DNA of 64,000 bases, taken from the NCBI RefSeq assembly GCF_900094565.1, contig NZ_FMAF01000019.1, positions 1 to 64,000 on the forward strand, given 5' to 3'. The stretch's first letter is position 1. The number at the start of each line of letters is the position of its first letter. Both the position numbers and the translations under genes were made by a program. Origin of the DNA: Martinezella lusitana. GTDB taxonomy: Bacteria > Pseudomonadota > Alphaproteobacteria > Rhizobiales > Rhizobiaceae. The notes under the pieces were generated by a model, which saw only the letters and a list, made by a program, of their open reading frames with translations, was not told the DNA's origin and did no database searches. Below, piece after piece: positions 33,482 through 41,725 of the stretch.

Positions 33482-34460
33482 GCAAACGCTTCTGAAGGTC
33501 GAGCATCTGACCACCGAATTCGAACTGCCGTCGAAATCCTTCTTCAAGCCACCGATGATCCTGACGGCGGTCAACGATGTCAGCTTCGAACTGAAGACCG
33601 GGCGCACGCTCGGCATCGTCGGCGAATCGGGCTGCGGCAAGTCGACGCTCGGCCGCTCCATCCTGCGGCTGATCCGGGCGCAGAAGGGCCGCATCATGTG
33701 GCAAGGCGGCAATCTTCTCGATCTCACTGACGAGGAGATGCGTGCCGCTCGTCGCGACATGCAGATCATCTTCCAGGACCCGATCGCTTCGCTCGATCCG
33801 CGCATGACGGTCGGCGATATCATCGCCGAGCCGCTCACCGTGTTCGAGCCGAAACTGACAAGAGCCCAAAGACAGGATCGCGTCCGCGAGATCATGGCGG
33901 CGGTCGGCCTGGTGCCCGAGATGATCAACCGCTATCCGCATGAGTTTTCGGGGGGCCAGGCTCAGCGCATCGGCATTGCCCGCGCTGTCATCACCCGTCC
34001 GAAGCTGATCATCTGCGACGAGCCGGTCTCAGCGCTGGACGTTTCGATCCAAGGGCAGGTCATCACGCTCTTGCGCCGTCTGCGGAAGGAGTTCGGCCTG
34101 ACGCTGATCTTCATCAGCCACGATCTTTCCGTCGTGCGCCTGATCTCGGACGACGTGCTGGTGCTCTATCTCGGAAAGGTGGTGGAAGCCGGCGAAGCCG
34201 CTACAGTCTTCGACCATCCGGCCCATCCCTATACACAGGCGCTGTTCTCGGCGGCACCCATCCCGGATCCGAAGCTGGCGCGTCGCCGTGAGCGCATTCG
34301 CCTGCAAGGCGATCCGCCCTCACCGCTCAATCCACCGCCGGGTTGCGTCTTCTCGCCACGCTGCTGGAAGGCGACGGACATATGCCGCACGAAGATGCCG
34401 CCGACCGAGCAGGTGCGCCCCGGCCAGACGGCCGCCTGCTATCACATGGACCGGCCGTAA
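33474..34460 (+). CDS. oppF: Oligopeptide ABC transporter, ATPase OppF
   Basis: A 328-residue ATPase that pairs with OppD. Walker A is GESGCGKSTLGRS, Q-loop IIFQDPIASLDPRMTV, signature FSGGQAQRIGIARAV and Walker B LIICDEPVSALDV. The C-terminal cysteine motif PPPGCVFSPRCWKATDICRTKMP is the usual OppF ending. It closes the oppABCDF operon. Confidence 0.94.
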   Translation: MAEQTLLKVEHLTTEFELPSKSFFKPPMILTAVNDVSFELKTGRTLGIVGESGCGKSTLGRSILRLIRAQKGRIMWQGGNLLDLTDEEMRAARRDMQIIFQDPIASLDPRMTVGDIIAEPLTVFEPKLTRAQRQDRVREIMAAVGLVPEMINRYPHEFSGGQAQRIGIARAVITRPKLIICDEPVSALDVSIQGQVITLLRRLRKEFGLTLIFISHDLSVVRLISDDVLVLYLGKVVEAGEAATVFDHPAHPYTQALFSAAPIPDPKLARRRERIRLQGDPPSPLNPPPGCVFSPRCWKATDICRTKMPPTEQVRPGQTAACYHMDRP

Positions 34461-34554
34461 GGCCTCAAAGGTAGACGGCGGCAGCCGCCGTCCACCTTGC
34501 CCAAGCGGCTGCTTGCGCGTATTCAGCAGCAAGGCAAAAATGCAGGAGGAAGTC

Positions 34555-35472
34555 TTGGGCGGGCGTTTTCTATCGATCGGCGAATGCATGGTGGAGTTGT
34601 CGCAGGCCGACGACGGACACCTGCGCAAGGGTTTCGCCGGCGACACCTTCAACACTGCCTGGTATGCTCGCGCCTGCCTGCCTGCCGATTGGTCCGTCGA
34701 TTATTTCACCACGCTCGGCGATGACGCCATGTCGGACGAAATGGTCGCCTTCATGCGCGGCGCCGGCATCGGCACCGCGGACATCCGCCGCCTGCGCGGC
34801 AAGACGCCGGGCCTCTACATGATCAACCTGAAGAATGGCGAACGCTCCTTCAGCTATTGGCGCGACAGTTCGGCAGCCCGCCTTCTCGCGGCAGACGGCG
34901 ATGCGCTGCGCGCCTCGATAGAAGCGTCGGACGTGCTATATTTTTCGGGCATTACGCTGGCGATCCTGCCGCGCGAGGATGCCTATACGCTGCTGGCTGA
35001 GCTCCGCCGCGCCAAGGCCGCCGGCAAGCCGGTGGCCTTCGACCCCAACCTGCGCCCACGCCTGTGGTCCAGCCTGGATGCCATGCACACCATGATCACG
35101 GACGGCGCGCGCGCCTCGACCGTCGTGATGCCGAGCTTCGATGACGAAGCCGCGCATTTCGGCGACGACTCGATTGCGGGCACCATCCGTCGATACCGGC
35201 AGTACGGAGCCGATATGGTCGTCGTCAAGAACGGCCCCGAAGGCGCCACCGTCGGCACCGACGCCAATGAAACGCTCGTGCCTGCGGTCAAGGTCGACAA
35301 GGTCGTCGATACCACCAGCGCCGGCGACAGCTTCAACGGCGCGTTTCTCGCCCATTACCTGCAGCATGGCGATCCGCTCGCCGCTGCCGCCTTCGCCGCC
35401 GAAATCGCCGCGAAAGTCATTCAGGAATACGGCGCCCTCGTCTCGCCCAAGAAGCTGAACACCGCCAGATAA
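34555..35472 (+). CDS. kdgK: PfkB-family sugar kinase, probably 2-keto-3-deoxygluconate kinase
   Basis: A 305-residue ribokinase-like enzyme, cytosolic. It opens GGRFLSIGECMVELS, contains FNTAWYARACLP and PVAFDPNLRPRLW and ends with DTTSAGDSFNGAFLAHYL, whose Asp in the SAGDSF motif is the catalytic base. Sequence pattern fits KDG kinase. TTG 34555 is preferred as start because AGGAGGA lies just 4-5 nt upstream. ATG 34540, 15 bp earlier, overlaps that ribosome site and has none of its own. It may be transcribed with opp, though functions differ. Confidence 0.8.
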   Translation: MGGRFLSIGECMVELSQADDGHLRKGFAGDTFNTAWYARACLPADWSVDYFTTLGDDAMSDEMVAFMRGAGIGTADIRRLRGKTPGLYMINLKNGERSFSYWRDSSAARLLAADGDALRASIEASDVLYFSGITLAILPREDAYTLLAELRRAKAAGKPVAFDPNLRPRLWSSLDAMHTMITDGARASTVVMPSFDDEAAHFGDDSIAGTIRRYRQYGADMVVVKNGPEGATVGTDANETLVPAVKVDKVVDTTSAGDSFNGAFLAHYLQHGDPLAAAAFAAEIAAKVIQEYGALVSPKKLNTAR

Positions 35473-35596
35473 CCACTGTAATATTTCCATCATGGACACC
35501 CCCCACAATAAGGTGGGCGCGGGAATCATGTTTGAAGCACCGCAATCGGCTTGCACCGCCATCATGAGGATGCGGCGCGGATGGGCAGTTTTGGGC

Positions 35597-36703
35597 ATGT
35601 TACAGCGATTGTCAGACATCGATCACACCATATGGGACCAGGCAGCGACGCCGGTCGCCGTGCCGGAGCGGCTGCTCATCGTCAGCGATGCCTGGCATCC
35701 GCAGGTGAACGGCGTCGTCCGCTCGATCGAGAACACCAATCGCGAACTGACGCGCATGGGTGTCGAAGTGTCGATGATCACGCCGGACGGCTTTCGCAAC
35801 ATCCCCTGCCCAACCTATCCGGAAATCCGGCTTTCTATTGCCAGCTATCGCAAGATCGCCAGCAGGATCGAAGCGCTCCGACCGACCTATGTGCATATCG
35901 CCACGGAAGGTCCGCTCGGGCTCACTGCACGGCGCTGGTGCCTCAGAAACGGCATGCCTTTTTCGACCAGCTATCACACCCGCTTTCCCGAATATGTCTC
36001 GGCGCGCCTGCCGATACCGCAAAGCTGGCTCTATGCCTTCGTCAAATGGTTTCACAATGCCGGTTTCGGCTGCATGGTGGCAACGCCGAGCCTCGCCAAC
36101 GAGCTCAAGCAGCGCGGTATCCATAATCTGCTGCCCTGGAGCCGCGGCATCGATTCGACGCTCTTTCGGCCGCAACCGCTCGAAGACAATCCCTTCGGCC
36201 TGCCCCGCCCGATCTTCATGACCGTCGGTCGCGTCGCTCTCGAAAAGAACCTGCCGGCCTTCCTCGATCTTGATCTGCCGGGATCGAAAGTGGTCATCGG
36301 CGATGGACCCGCGCGCGCGGAACTGCAGAAGCTCTATCCGGATGTGCATTTTCTGGGCGCGAAGTTCGGCGAGGAGTTGGCGCATGCCTATTCTCAGGCC
36401 GACGTCTTCGTCTTCCCGTCGAAAACCGATACGTTCGGCAATGCCATTCTGGAAGCTTTGGCGAGCGGCGTTCCGGTCGCCGCCTACCCTGTCACTGGCC
36501 CGGCCGACATTCTCGGCGGCAACGAGCCGGCCGGCGTGGTGGATATAGATTTGGCGAAAGCCTGCCTTGCCGCGCTGTCCTGCTCACGTGAAGCAGCGCG
36601 TACCGTGGCGCTCAACTATTCCTGGGAGGCCGCCACCGCCCAATTCATCGGCAACGTCCGCATTGCCAACCATCGTGGCCGGATGAGGATGCGCAGGGAT
36701 TGA
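35597..36703 (+). CDS. GT4-family glycosyltransferase
   Basis: A 368-residue retaining glycosyltransferase (GT-B fold), opening with LLIVSDAWHPQVNGVVRSIENTNRELTRMGVEVSMITPDGF. The C-terminal lobe has FMTVGRVALEKNL, VVIGDGPARAELQKLYPDVHFLG and the nucleotide-sugar signature PSKTDTFGNAILEALASGVPVAAYPVTGP (E-x7-E). Such proteins add mannosyl or other sugars to lipids or glycans in alphaproteobacteria, including glycolipid synthases; the donor and acceptor are unknown. ATG 35597 is taken as start; ATG 35492 further upstream is less family-like. Confidence 0.85.
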   Translation: MLQRLSDIDHTIWDQAATPVAVPERLLIVSDAWHPQVNGVVRSIENTNRELTRMGVEVSMITPDGFRNIPCPTYPEIRLSIASYRKIASRIEALRPTYVHIATEGPLGLTARRWCLRNGMPFSTSYHTRFPEYVSARLPIPQSWLYAFVKWFHNAGFGCMVATPSLANELKQRGIHNLLPWSRGIDSTLFRPQPLEDNPFGLPRPIFMTVGRVALEKNLPAFLDLDLPGSKVVIGDGPARAELQKLYPDVHFLGAKFGEELAHAYSQADVFVFPSKTDTFGNAILEALASGVPVAAYPVTGPADILGGNEPAGVVDIDLAKACLAALSCSREAARTVALNYSWEAATAQFIGNVRIANHRGRMRMRRD

Positions 36704-36950
36704 GCCCGCGCCACGGCCAGGCTCGATATTGAATTCTTCACACCCATCTCCAGATAATTGGTAGCGGCGCGCATATGCGCGGCAGCGGGCATGAGCGTGT
36801 CGGGTCCGAATGGCGGCCGAAGTGCTCAAGAGTTTACCTCTCGCGGGTTGGTTTTCCGAAAAGCACAAGAAATCCATAGCCGTCGCGCGCTTTTAGATGT
36901 ACGATTATTTATCGCACGATTTAGATGCTATTCCCCAGGGAGTATGAGAG

Positions 36951-37391
36951 ATGGCGCACGACCCGTTGAAACTGGACACCTTCATCTGCTTCGCCCTCTA
37001 TTCGGCGAACCATGCAATGAACCGGCTCTATAAACCCATGCTCGACGCGCTCAATCTCACCTACCCGCAATATCTTGTCATGGTGACGCTGTGGGAAGAG
37101 GATGGACAGACGGTCGGCCGCATCGGCGAAAAGCTGTTCCTCGAATCGAGCACGCTGACGCCACTGTTGAAGCGCCTGGAAGCGGCGGGCTTCATTCAGC
37201 GCATCCGCAGTAAGGAAGACGAACGTCAGGTGCTGATCCATTTGACCAGCGAAGGCGTCGCCTTGGAGAAGAAGGCGGCGAGCATTCCCGCCTGCATTCT
37301 CGACGCCTCTGACAAGACGCTGGATGAACTGATGCGATTGAAGGCGGAGATCACCACATTGCGCGAGGCGCTGAACAAGAACGCAGCCTGA
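36951..37391 (+). CDS. MarR-family regulator, OhrR-like
   Basis: A 146-residue regulator. The N-terminal block DTFICFALYSANHAMNRLYKPMLDALNLTYPQYLVMVTLWEEDG carries the conserved Cys (about residue 13) that in OhrR senses organic hydroperoxides, and a second Cys lies in PACILDAS near residue 111. The winged helix reads RIGEKLFLESSTLTPLLKRLEAAGFIQRIRSKEDERQVLI. This matches OhrR rather than general MarR. No ohr peroxidase gene is next to it. The 247-bp gap before it shows no other gene. Confidence 0.88.
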   Translation: MAHDPLKLDTFICFALYSANHAMNRLYKPMLDALNLTYPQYLVMVTLWEEDGQTVGRIGEKLFLESSTLTPLLKRLEAAGFIQRIRSKEDERQVLIHLTSEGVALEKKAASIPACILDASDKTLDELMRLKAEITTLREALNKNAA

Positions 37392-37431
37392 TCGAACACG
37401 CCCTGCTTACATTGCGGCAAGGCAAGGCGTG

Positions 37432-38886
37432 TCAGGACCGCTTCCTCTTACTTTCGTAAGGATTGTTCTTCTTGTTTTCGAAAGGATTTTCCGACGTGCG
37501 GAAATGGATGCGGATCGGCACGCCGGGCATGGCGAAATCCGCGCGCAGACCATTGATCAGATAACGCACATAGGATTCCGGCAGCGCATCCGAGCGCGTG
37601 CAGGAAATCATGAAGGCTGGCGGGCGCGCCTTCACCTGCGTCATGTACTTCAGCTTGATACGCCGTCCGGAAACAGCCGGTGGCGGATGCTGAACCTGCT
37701 GTGTCTCCAGCCAGCGATTGAGCTTGGCGGTGGCTATGCGCTTGTTCCAGACCTTGTCTGTATCGACGATTGCCTGCATCAACCGATCCAGGCCGTCGCC
37801 CGTCTGACCGGCAATCGGTATGGCGCGGATGCCGCGCGCCTGCGGCAGCAGCCGGTCGGTCTTTTCGCGCAGATCGGCAAGCACGGCCTGGCGATCCTCG
37901 ATCATGTCCCACTTGTTGAAGGCGATGACTGCGGCTCGGCCTTCGCGAATGACGAGATCGACGATCTGTAGATCCTGCTTCTCGAAGGGGATGGTCGCAT
38001 CGAAGACGATGACTACGGTCTCGGCAAAGCGAATGGCGCGCAGCGCGTCGGCAACCGAGAGCTTTTCAAGCTTCTCGGTCACCCTGGCTTTGCGACGCAT
38101 GCCGGCGGTGTCGAACATCTTCACGGTGCGACCGCGCCAACTCCAGTCGACGGAGATGGAATCGCGGGTAATGCCGGCTTCCGGGCCGGTCAGCAGCCGG
38201 TCTTCGCCGAGGAAACGATTGATCAGCGTCGACTTGCCGGCATTCGGGCGACCGACGATCGCGATGCGCAGCGGCCGCGTCTCGTCATAGACGGGCTCCT
38301 CTTCGATCTCCTCGCCATCCTCACCGACAGCCGGGCGGGGAATGCTGACATTCGTTTCCGCTTCGTCGTCCGTCTCCGGAAAGGCGCGCTCATGGCCGAT
38401 CGCGTCGATGATCGCGTCGCGAAGATCCATCATGCCCTGGCCGTGTTCGGCCGAGATTGGGCAAGGCTCGCCAAGGCCGAGCGTGTAGGCATCGTAGAAG
38501 CCGCCGTCGGAACCGCGGGCTTCGGATTTGTTGGCGACGAGCACGACAGGCCGGCCGCGCTTGCGCAGCATTTCGGCCAGCGTCTTGTCGACATGCGTCA
38601 AGCCCATCTTGGCGTCGACGACGAACAGCGTCAGGTCGGCCTCATCGATCGCCTGCTCGGTCTGGGCGCGCATGCGGCCTTCGAGCGTCTCTTCGTCGGC
38701 TTCTTCGAGACCGGCCGTGTCGACGATGCGGAAGCGAAGATCGATCAGCTTGGCATCGCCGGGACGACGGTCACGCGTGACGCCCGGCGTATCGTCGACG
38801 AGCGCCAGCTTCTTGCCAACCAGACGGTTGAAAAGTGTGGACTTGCCGACATTCGGGCGACCGACGATCGCGACCGTGAAACTCAT
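37432..38886 (-). CDS. der: GTPase Der (ribosome assembly)
   Basis: A 484-residue essential GTPase for 50S ribosomal subunit maturation. It has two tandem G domains: GRPNVGKST near residue 8 with DTPGVTRDRR, and GRPNAGKST with GITRDSIS and DTAGMRRKARVTE. The C-terminal KH-like domain includes GRRIKLKYMTQVKARPPAF. A charged linker (DDEAETNVSIPRPAVGEDGEEIEEEPVYDE) joins the G domains. It lies downstream of a TPR membrane protein on the same strand. Confidence 0.97.
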   Translation of the reverse strand: MSFTVAIVGRPNVGKSTLFNRLVGKKLALVDDTPGVTRDRRPGDAKLIDLRFRIVDTAGLEEADEETLEGRMRAQTEQAIDEADLTLFVVDAKMGLTHVDKTLAEMLRKRGRPVVLVANKSEARGSDGGFYDAYTLGLGEPCPISAEHGQGMMDLRDAIIDAIGHERAFPETDDEAETNVSIPRPAVGEDGEEIEEEPVYDETRPLRIAIVGRPNAGKSTLINRFLGEDRLLTGPEAGITRDSISVDWSWRGRTVKMFDTAGMRRKARVTEKLEKLSVADALRAIRFAETVVIVFDATIPFEKQDLQIVDLVIREGRAAVIAFNKWDMIEDRQAVLADLREKTDRLLPQARGIRAIPIAGQTGDGLDRLMQAIVDTDKVWNKRIATAKLNRWLETQQVQHPPPAVSGRRIKLKYMTQVKARPPAFMISCTRSDALPESYVRYLINGLRADFAMPGVPIRIHFRTSENPFENKKNNPYESKRKRS

Positions 38887-38901
38887 TTAGCGATCCGTCC
38901 T

Positions 38902-39585
38902 TCAGCCGTTGGCGACCGGAGCTTTGCCGGTTGCCGTGATGAGATCGAGCAACATTTGCGCGCGGTTGGCAACGTTGCGCGGGCTCTGCGGATCGTCGAC
39001 GATCGCCTGGAACCACTGCCGGGCCTTGGCGAGATCGCCGGCCTTGTAGGCGGCAAGACCCAGAACGTCACGCGCCGAATGCCGGAAGGCATCGGCCGGC
39101 ACGGCCAGCTCCTGCGCTTCGGCCGCAACCTGATCGTAGGTGCCGGTGTCGACAAGCAGATAGGCCGCGCGCAAGCGCGCCGCATCGCGGACGACGACCG
39201 GAATGTCCGCTTCCTTGCCGATAGCCGAGAAAGCGGCGATTGCGCTTGCCGTGTCACCCTTCTGCGCCTGCAGCGTCGCCGCGCGCAGACGCGCCAGCAA
39301 CGGATAGGAACCTGGGCCGTTCTTCTCGATGGCCGTCAGCGCGGCAAGGGCTTCGTCCGTCTTGTTCTGGTCGGCCAGGGTCAGCGCCGCTAGGAACTGA
39401 TCGCCACCGCTGCCGGCCTGATTGCCCGCCCAATAGCGATAGCCGCTATAGGCCGCGGTACCGAGAACGATGAGCACGGCTCCCCCAATGATGAGCCGGC
39501 CAAAACGGCGCCATACGAACCGCAATTGGTCCGAACGCAGTTCCTCGTTCACCTCACGGATGAAGCTGTCGTCATTGAATGCCAT
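38902..39585 (-). CDS. TPR membrane protein (YfgM-like) next to der
   Basis: A 227-residue protein with an N-terminal cytosolic segment, one membrane segment at about residues 32-50 (IIGGAVLIVLGTAAYSGYRYW) and helical repeats of the tetratricopeptide type (LTLADQNKTDEALAALTAIEK and AAYKAGDLAKARQWFQAIVDD). It fits the YfgM/TPR_21 family of membrane-anchored proteins that assist secretion or envelope biogenesis. Placement just upstream of der is common in Alphaproteobacteria and E. coli. Start ATG 39585. Confidence 0.85.
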   Translation of the reverse strand: MAFNDDSFIREVNEELRSDQLRFVWRRFGRLIIGGAVLIVLGTAAYSGYRYWAGNQAGSGGDQFLAALTLADQNKTDEALAALTAIEKNGPGSYPLLARLRAATLQAQKGDTASAIAAFSAIGKEADIPVVVRDAARLRAAYLLVDTGTYDQVAAEAQELAVPADAFRHSARDVLGLAAYKAGDLAKARQWFQAIVDDPQSPRNVANRAQMLLDLITATGKAPVANG

Positions 39586-39631
39586 TCTCGTCTCCGGCCC
39601 AGGCCAAATCATTCCAAAGAGCTTAGGGGTT

Positions 39632-39748
39632 AGAGCATGATGCCGAAAAGTGCGAGCGGTTTTCGGGCGACATCATGCTCTACTTCCATGATGCTGGAGC
39701 GGATTCGGATTTTAGGTCCATTCGACCTAAAAATCATCCGGCTCTAGT
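39632..39748. repeat. Rhizobial intergenic mosaic element (RIME-like)
   Basis: Two adjacent hairpins: AGAGCATGATG (39632-39642) pairs with CATCATGCTCT near 39671-39681 around CCGAAAA...TTTTCGG, and a second stem spans about 39692-39748 around TTTAGGTC...GACCTAAA. The form AGAGCATGATGCCGAAAAGTG is the hallmark of RIME elements scattered in rhizobial genomes. It lies in the gap between the TPR gene and nnrU and encodes nothing. Confidence 0.8.
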
Positions 39749-39800
39749 GGGGCCTTCTACTCCATTTTGCGGCTGATGTAAGGGGGAATGGCAGAAATCG

Positions 39801-40382
39801 TCACATAACCAGCGGCGAAACCCCGATAATCCACGCATGAAGCTTCCAAATGATCAATGCCCAGACGACGCCGCCGATGATGATCGCATAGAGATCGTAT
39901 TTCGCCGAGACGAACGGGCGCAGCGTGATTTCCCCGGCGCGCTGGCGCCGTTTCAGCGAAATGCGCAGGATCACGCCCCAGGCGAGAAAGGCGGCAAACA
40001 GCAGGATCGCCGCGCCGTCACCGTTGGAGAGCAGATGCGCCAGCGCCCAGATCTTCACCGAAAGCACCATCGGATGCTTTGTCCTGACCGCGATATGCCC
40101 CGCCGGCAGCAGCGAGGCGACCAGACAGATCATCGCAAACAGCATCAGCAGGATGGTGATATGGCTCATCCAGAACGGCGGCGACCAGATGGGCGTCATG
40201 TCGCGCGCCTGACCAAACCCATAGATAAGCAGGATCAGTGTGAGGATGCTCGCGACCGAATAGGCGATCTTCCAGCCGGCTTCGCCGATGCTCGCGATCA
40301 TTGAGGTTCGCAAGCCCGGAGCAACGACGCGGATCAGATGGACGCCTAGAAAAAGAACAATGCCGAGAATAAGCAATGCCAT
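39801..40382 (-). CDS. NnrU-family membrane protein
   Basis: A 193-residue protein with five to six hydrophobic segments (for example LLILGIVLFLGVHLIRVVAPG and SVASILTLILLIYGFGQARDMTPIWSPP). The central HPMVLSVKIWALAHLLSNGD is the NnrU signature. NnrU relatives occur with nitrite/nitric oxide metabolism, though many, including this stand-alone copy, have no such neighbours. Inner-membrane location is clear. Confidence 0.88.
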   Translation of the reverse strand: MALLILGIVLFLGVHLIRVVAPGLRTSMIASIGEAGWKIAYSVASILTLILLIYGFGQARDMTPIWSPPFWMSHITILLMLFAMICLVASLLPAGHIAVRTKHPMVLSVKIWALAHLLSNGDGAAILLFAAFLAWGVILRISLKRRQRAGEITLRPFVSAKYDLYAIIIGGVVWALIIWKLHAWIIGVSPLVM

Positions 40383-40559
40383 GAATGAAGCCCCTTCGGT
40401 TCGGTAGGCACATCCTTATCGGCTGCTGCAAAAAAATGCCAGCGTCACCGCAGCTTCGCCGCATTTGCGCGAAAGGAAGGAACCGACCCCGGAGCATGCC
40501 GTCTAAAATCGCCAGATGATCTTTGGCAAGCCATGCTCGATCAAGCAATGTCGGTGCCC

Positions 40560-41540
40560 ATGTTACGCTCAATTTCCTGCCTCTCTCTTGCGCTTTCCCT
40601 TGCCCTGCCCGCCGCTGCCCAGGCCGATGGAAAGCCCAAGCAACTCGTCATGATTTCCTTCGATGGCGCCCATGACGTTGCGCTCTGGACCAAGAGCCGC
40701 GAAATCGCTTCGCGCAACGGCGCGCATTTCACCTATTTCCTGTCCTGCACCTTTTTGATGAACAAGGCGCAGGCCAAGGCCTATCAGGGACCGATGCAGC
40801 GGCCCGGCAAGTCGAATGTCGGCTTTGCCAAGAGCGAGGACGATGTGCGCACGCGCATCGCCAACATCTGGGGAGCCCATCTGGAAGGCCACGATATTTC
40901 CAGCCATGCCTGCGGCCATTTCGATGGCAAGGGATGGAGCGCTGCCGACTGGAAGCAGGAGTTCATGAATGCCCGTGTCGCTCTTCGTGATGCCTGGAAG
41001 AATGTCGGCGTCGCCGACAAGGAGCCGCAGGGCTGGGAAGATTTCGCCACGCACGACGTCAAGGGATTTCGCGCGCCCTATCTCTCCACCAGCGACGGCC
41101 TGGTGCCGGCGGAAAAGGAAATGGGCTTTCAGTATGATGCCAGCCTCGTCACCAAGGGTCCGGCCCTGCCGCAGGTGGTCGACGGTCTCTATCGCTTCGG
41201 GCTGCCGCTGATCCCGGAAGGCCCCGAGCATCGCCTGGTCATCGGCATGGATTACAATCTCTACGTCCGCCATTCCAAGGGCGCCGAGGACAAGGCCAAT
41301 GCGAAGACCTATGAAGACCGCACCTTCGATGCCTTCGAAGCGGCCTTCAACAAGCAATATGATGGCGAGCGCATTCCGCTGCAGCTCGGCTTCCATTTCG
41401 TCGAGATGAATGACGGCGCCTATTGGCGCGCGCTCGACCGTTTCGTCAGCGATGTCTGCCACAAGCAGGATGTCGCCTGCGTCAGCTATTCCGAAGCGAT
41501 CCCGCTGATCGCGGCCCGAGGCAAGCCTCAGCAGGGGTGA
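40560..41540 (+). CDS. Polysaccharide deacetylase-like exported protein
   Basis: A 326-residue protein with a signal peptide (MLRSISCLSLALSLALPAAAQA) and an opening KQLVMISFDGAHD in which the Asp is the NodB-type metal/catalytic residue. It continues with GAHFTYFLSCTFLM, HDISSHACGHFDGKGW (H-x3-H metal motif) and KGFRAPYLST (RxPY motif). This is the carbohydrate esterase 4 fold, acting on envelope or external polysaccharide. ATG 40548 (MSVPMLRS) is an alternative start. Confidence 0.82.
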   Translation: MLRSISCLSLALSLALPAAAQADGKPKQLVMISFDGAHDVALWTKSREIASRNGAHFTYFLSCTFLMNKAQAKAYQGPMQRPGKSNVGFAKSEDDVRTRIANIWGAHLEGHDISSHACGHFDGKGWSAADWKQEFMNARVALRDAWKNVGVADKEPQGWEDFATHDVKGFRAPYLSTSDGLVPAEKEMGFQYDASLVTKGPALPQVVDGLYRFGLPLIPEGPEHRLVIGMDYNLYVRHSKGAEDKANAKTYEDRTFDAFEAAFNKQYDGERIPLQLGFHFVEMNDGAYWRALDRFVSDVCHKQDVACVSYSEAIPLIAARGKPQQG

Positions 41541-41545
41541 GGAGC

Positions 41546-41586
41546 GCTCGGGTAAAGCCCGAGCAATCGACCCAGTGGGTCGATTG
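41546..41586. repeat. Two tandem perfect inverted repeats
   Basis: GCTCGGG (41546-41552) with CCCGAGC (41558-41564), loop TAAAG, is immediately followed by CAATCGACCCA (41564-41574) with TGGGTCGATTG (41576-41586). Both stems are perfect. They follow the deacetylase stop by 6 bp. They may be a terminator-like or REP-like structure; no U-run follows. Confidence 0.6.
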
Positions 41587-41693
41587 CAGCGACGAACGCC
41601 CTGAGCTAGAGAGGCCGGTCGTACGGCTAACGAAGGTCTCTTCGTAACCACACAAGCCCGACGGACTGCGGCGTCCCTGCCATTGGCATCATT

Positions 41694-41720
41694 GAAAAAG
41701 GCCCCGTTTCGGTGGCCTTA
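41694..41720 (-). terminator. Rho-independent terminator of bacA
   Basis: On the minus strand AAGGCC and GGCCTT enclose an inner CCG-AAA-CGG and are followed by TTTTTC (about 41694-41699). It is 6 bp past the bacA stop codon. Confidence 0.75.
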
Positions 41721-41725
41721 TTTCG

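Noticed and set aside
36704..36950. A possible ohr peroxidase gene or OhrR operator
   Set aside because: No Ohr protein is encoded. The repeated ACGATT-TTTA words do not form a convincing palindrome.
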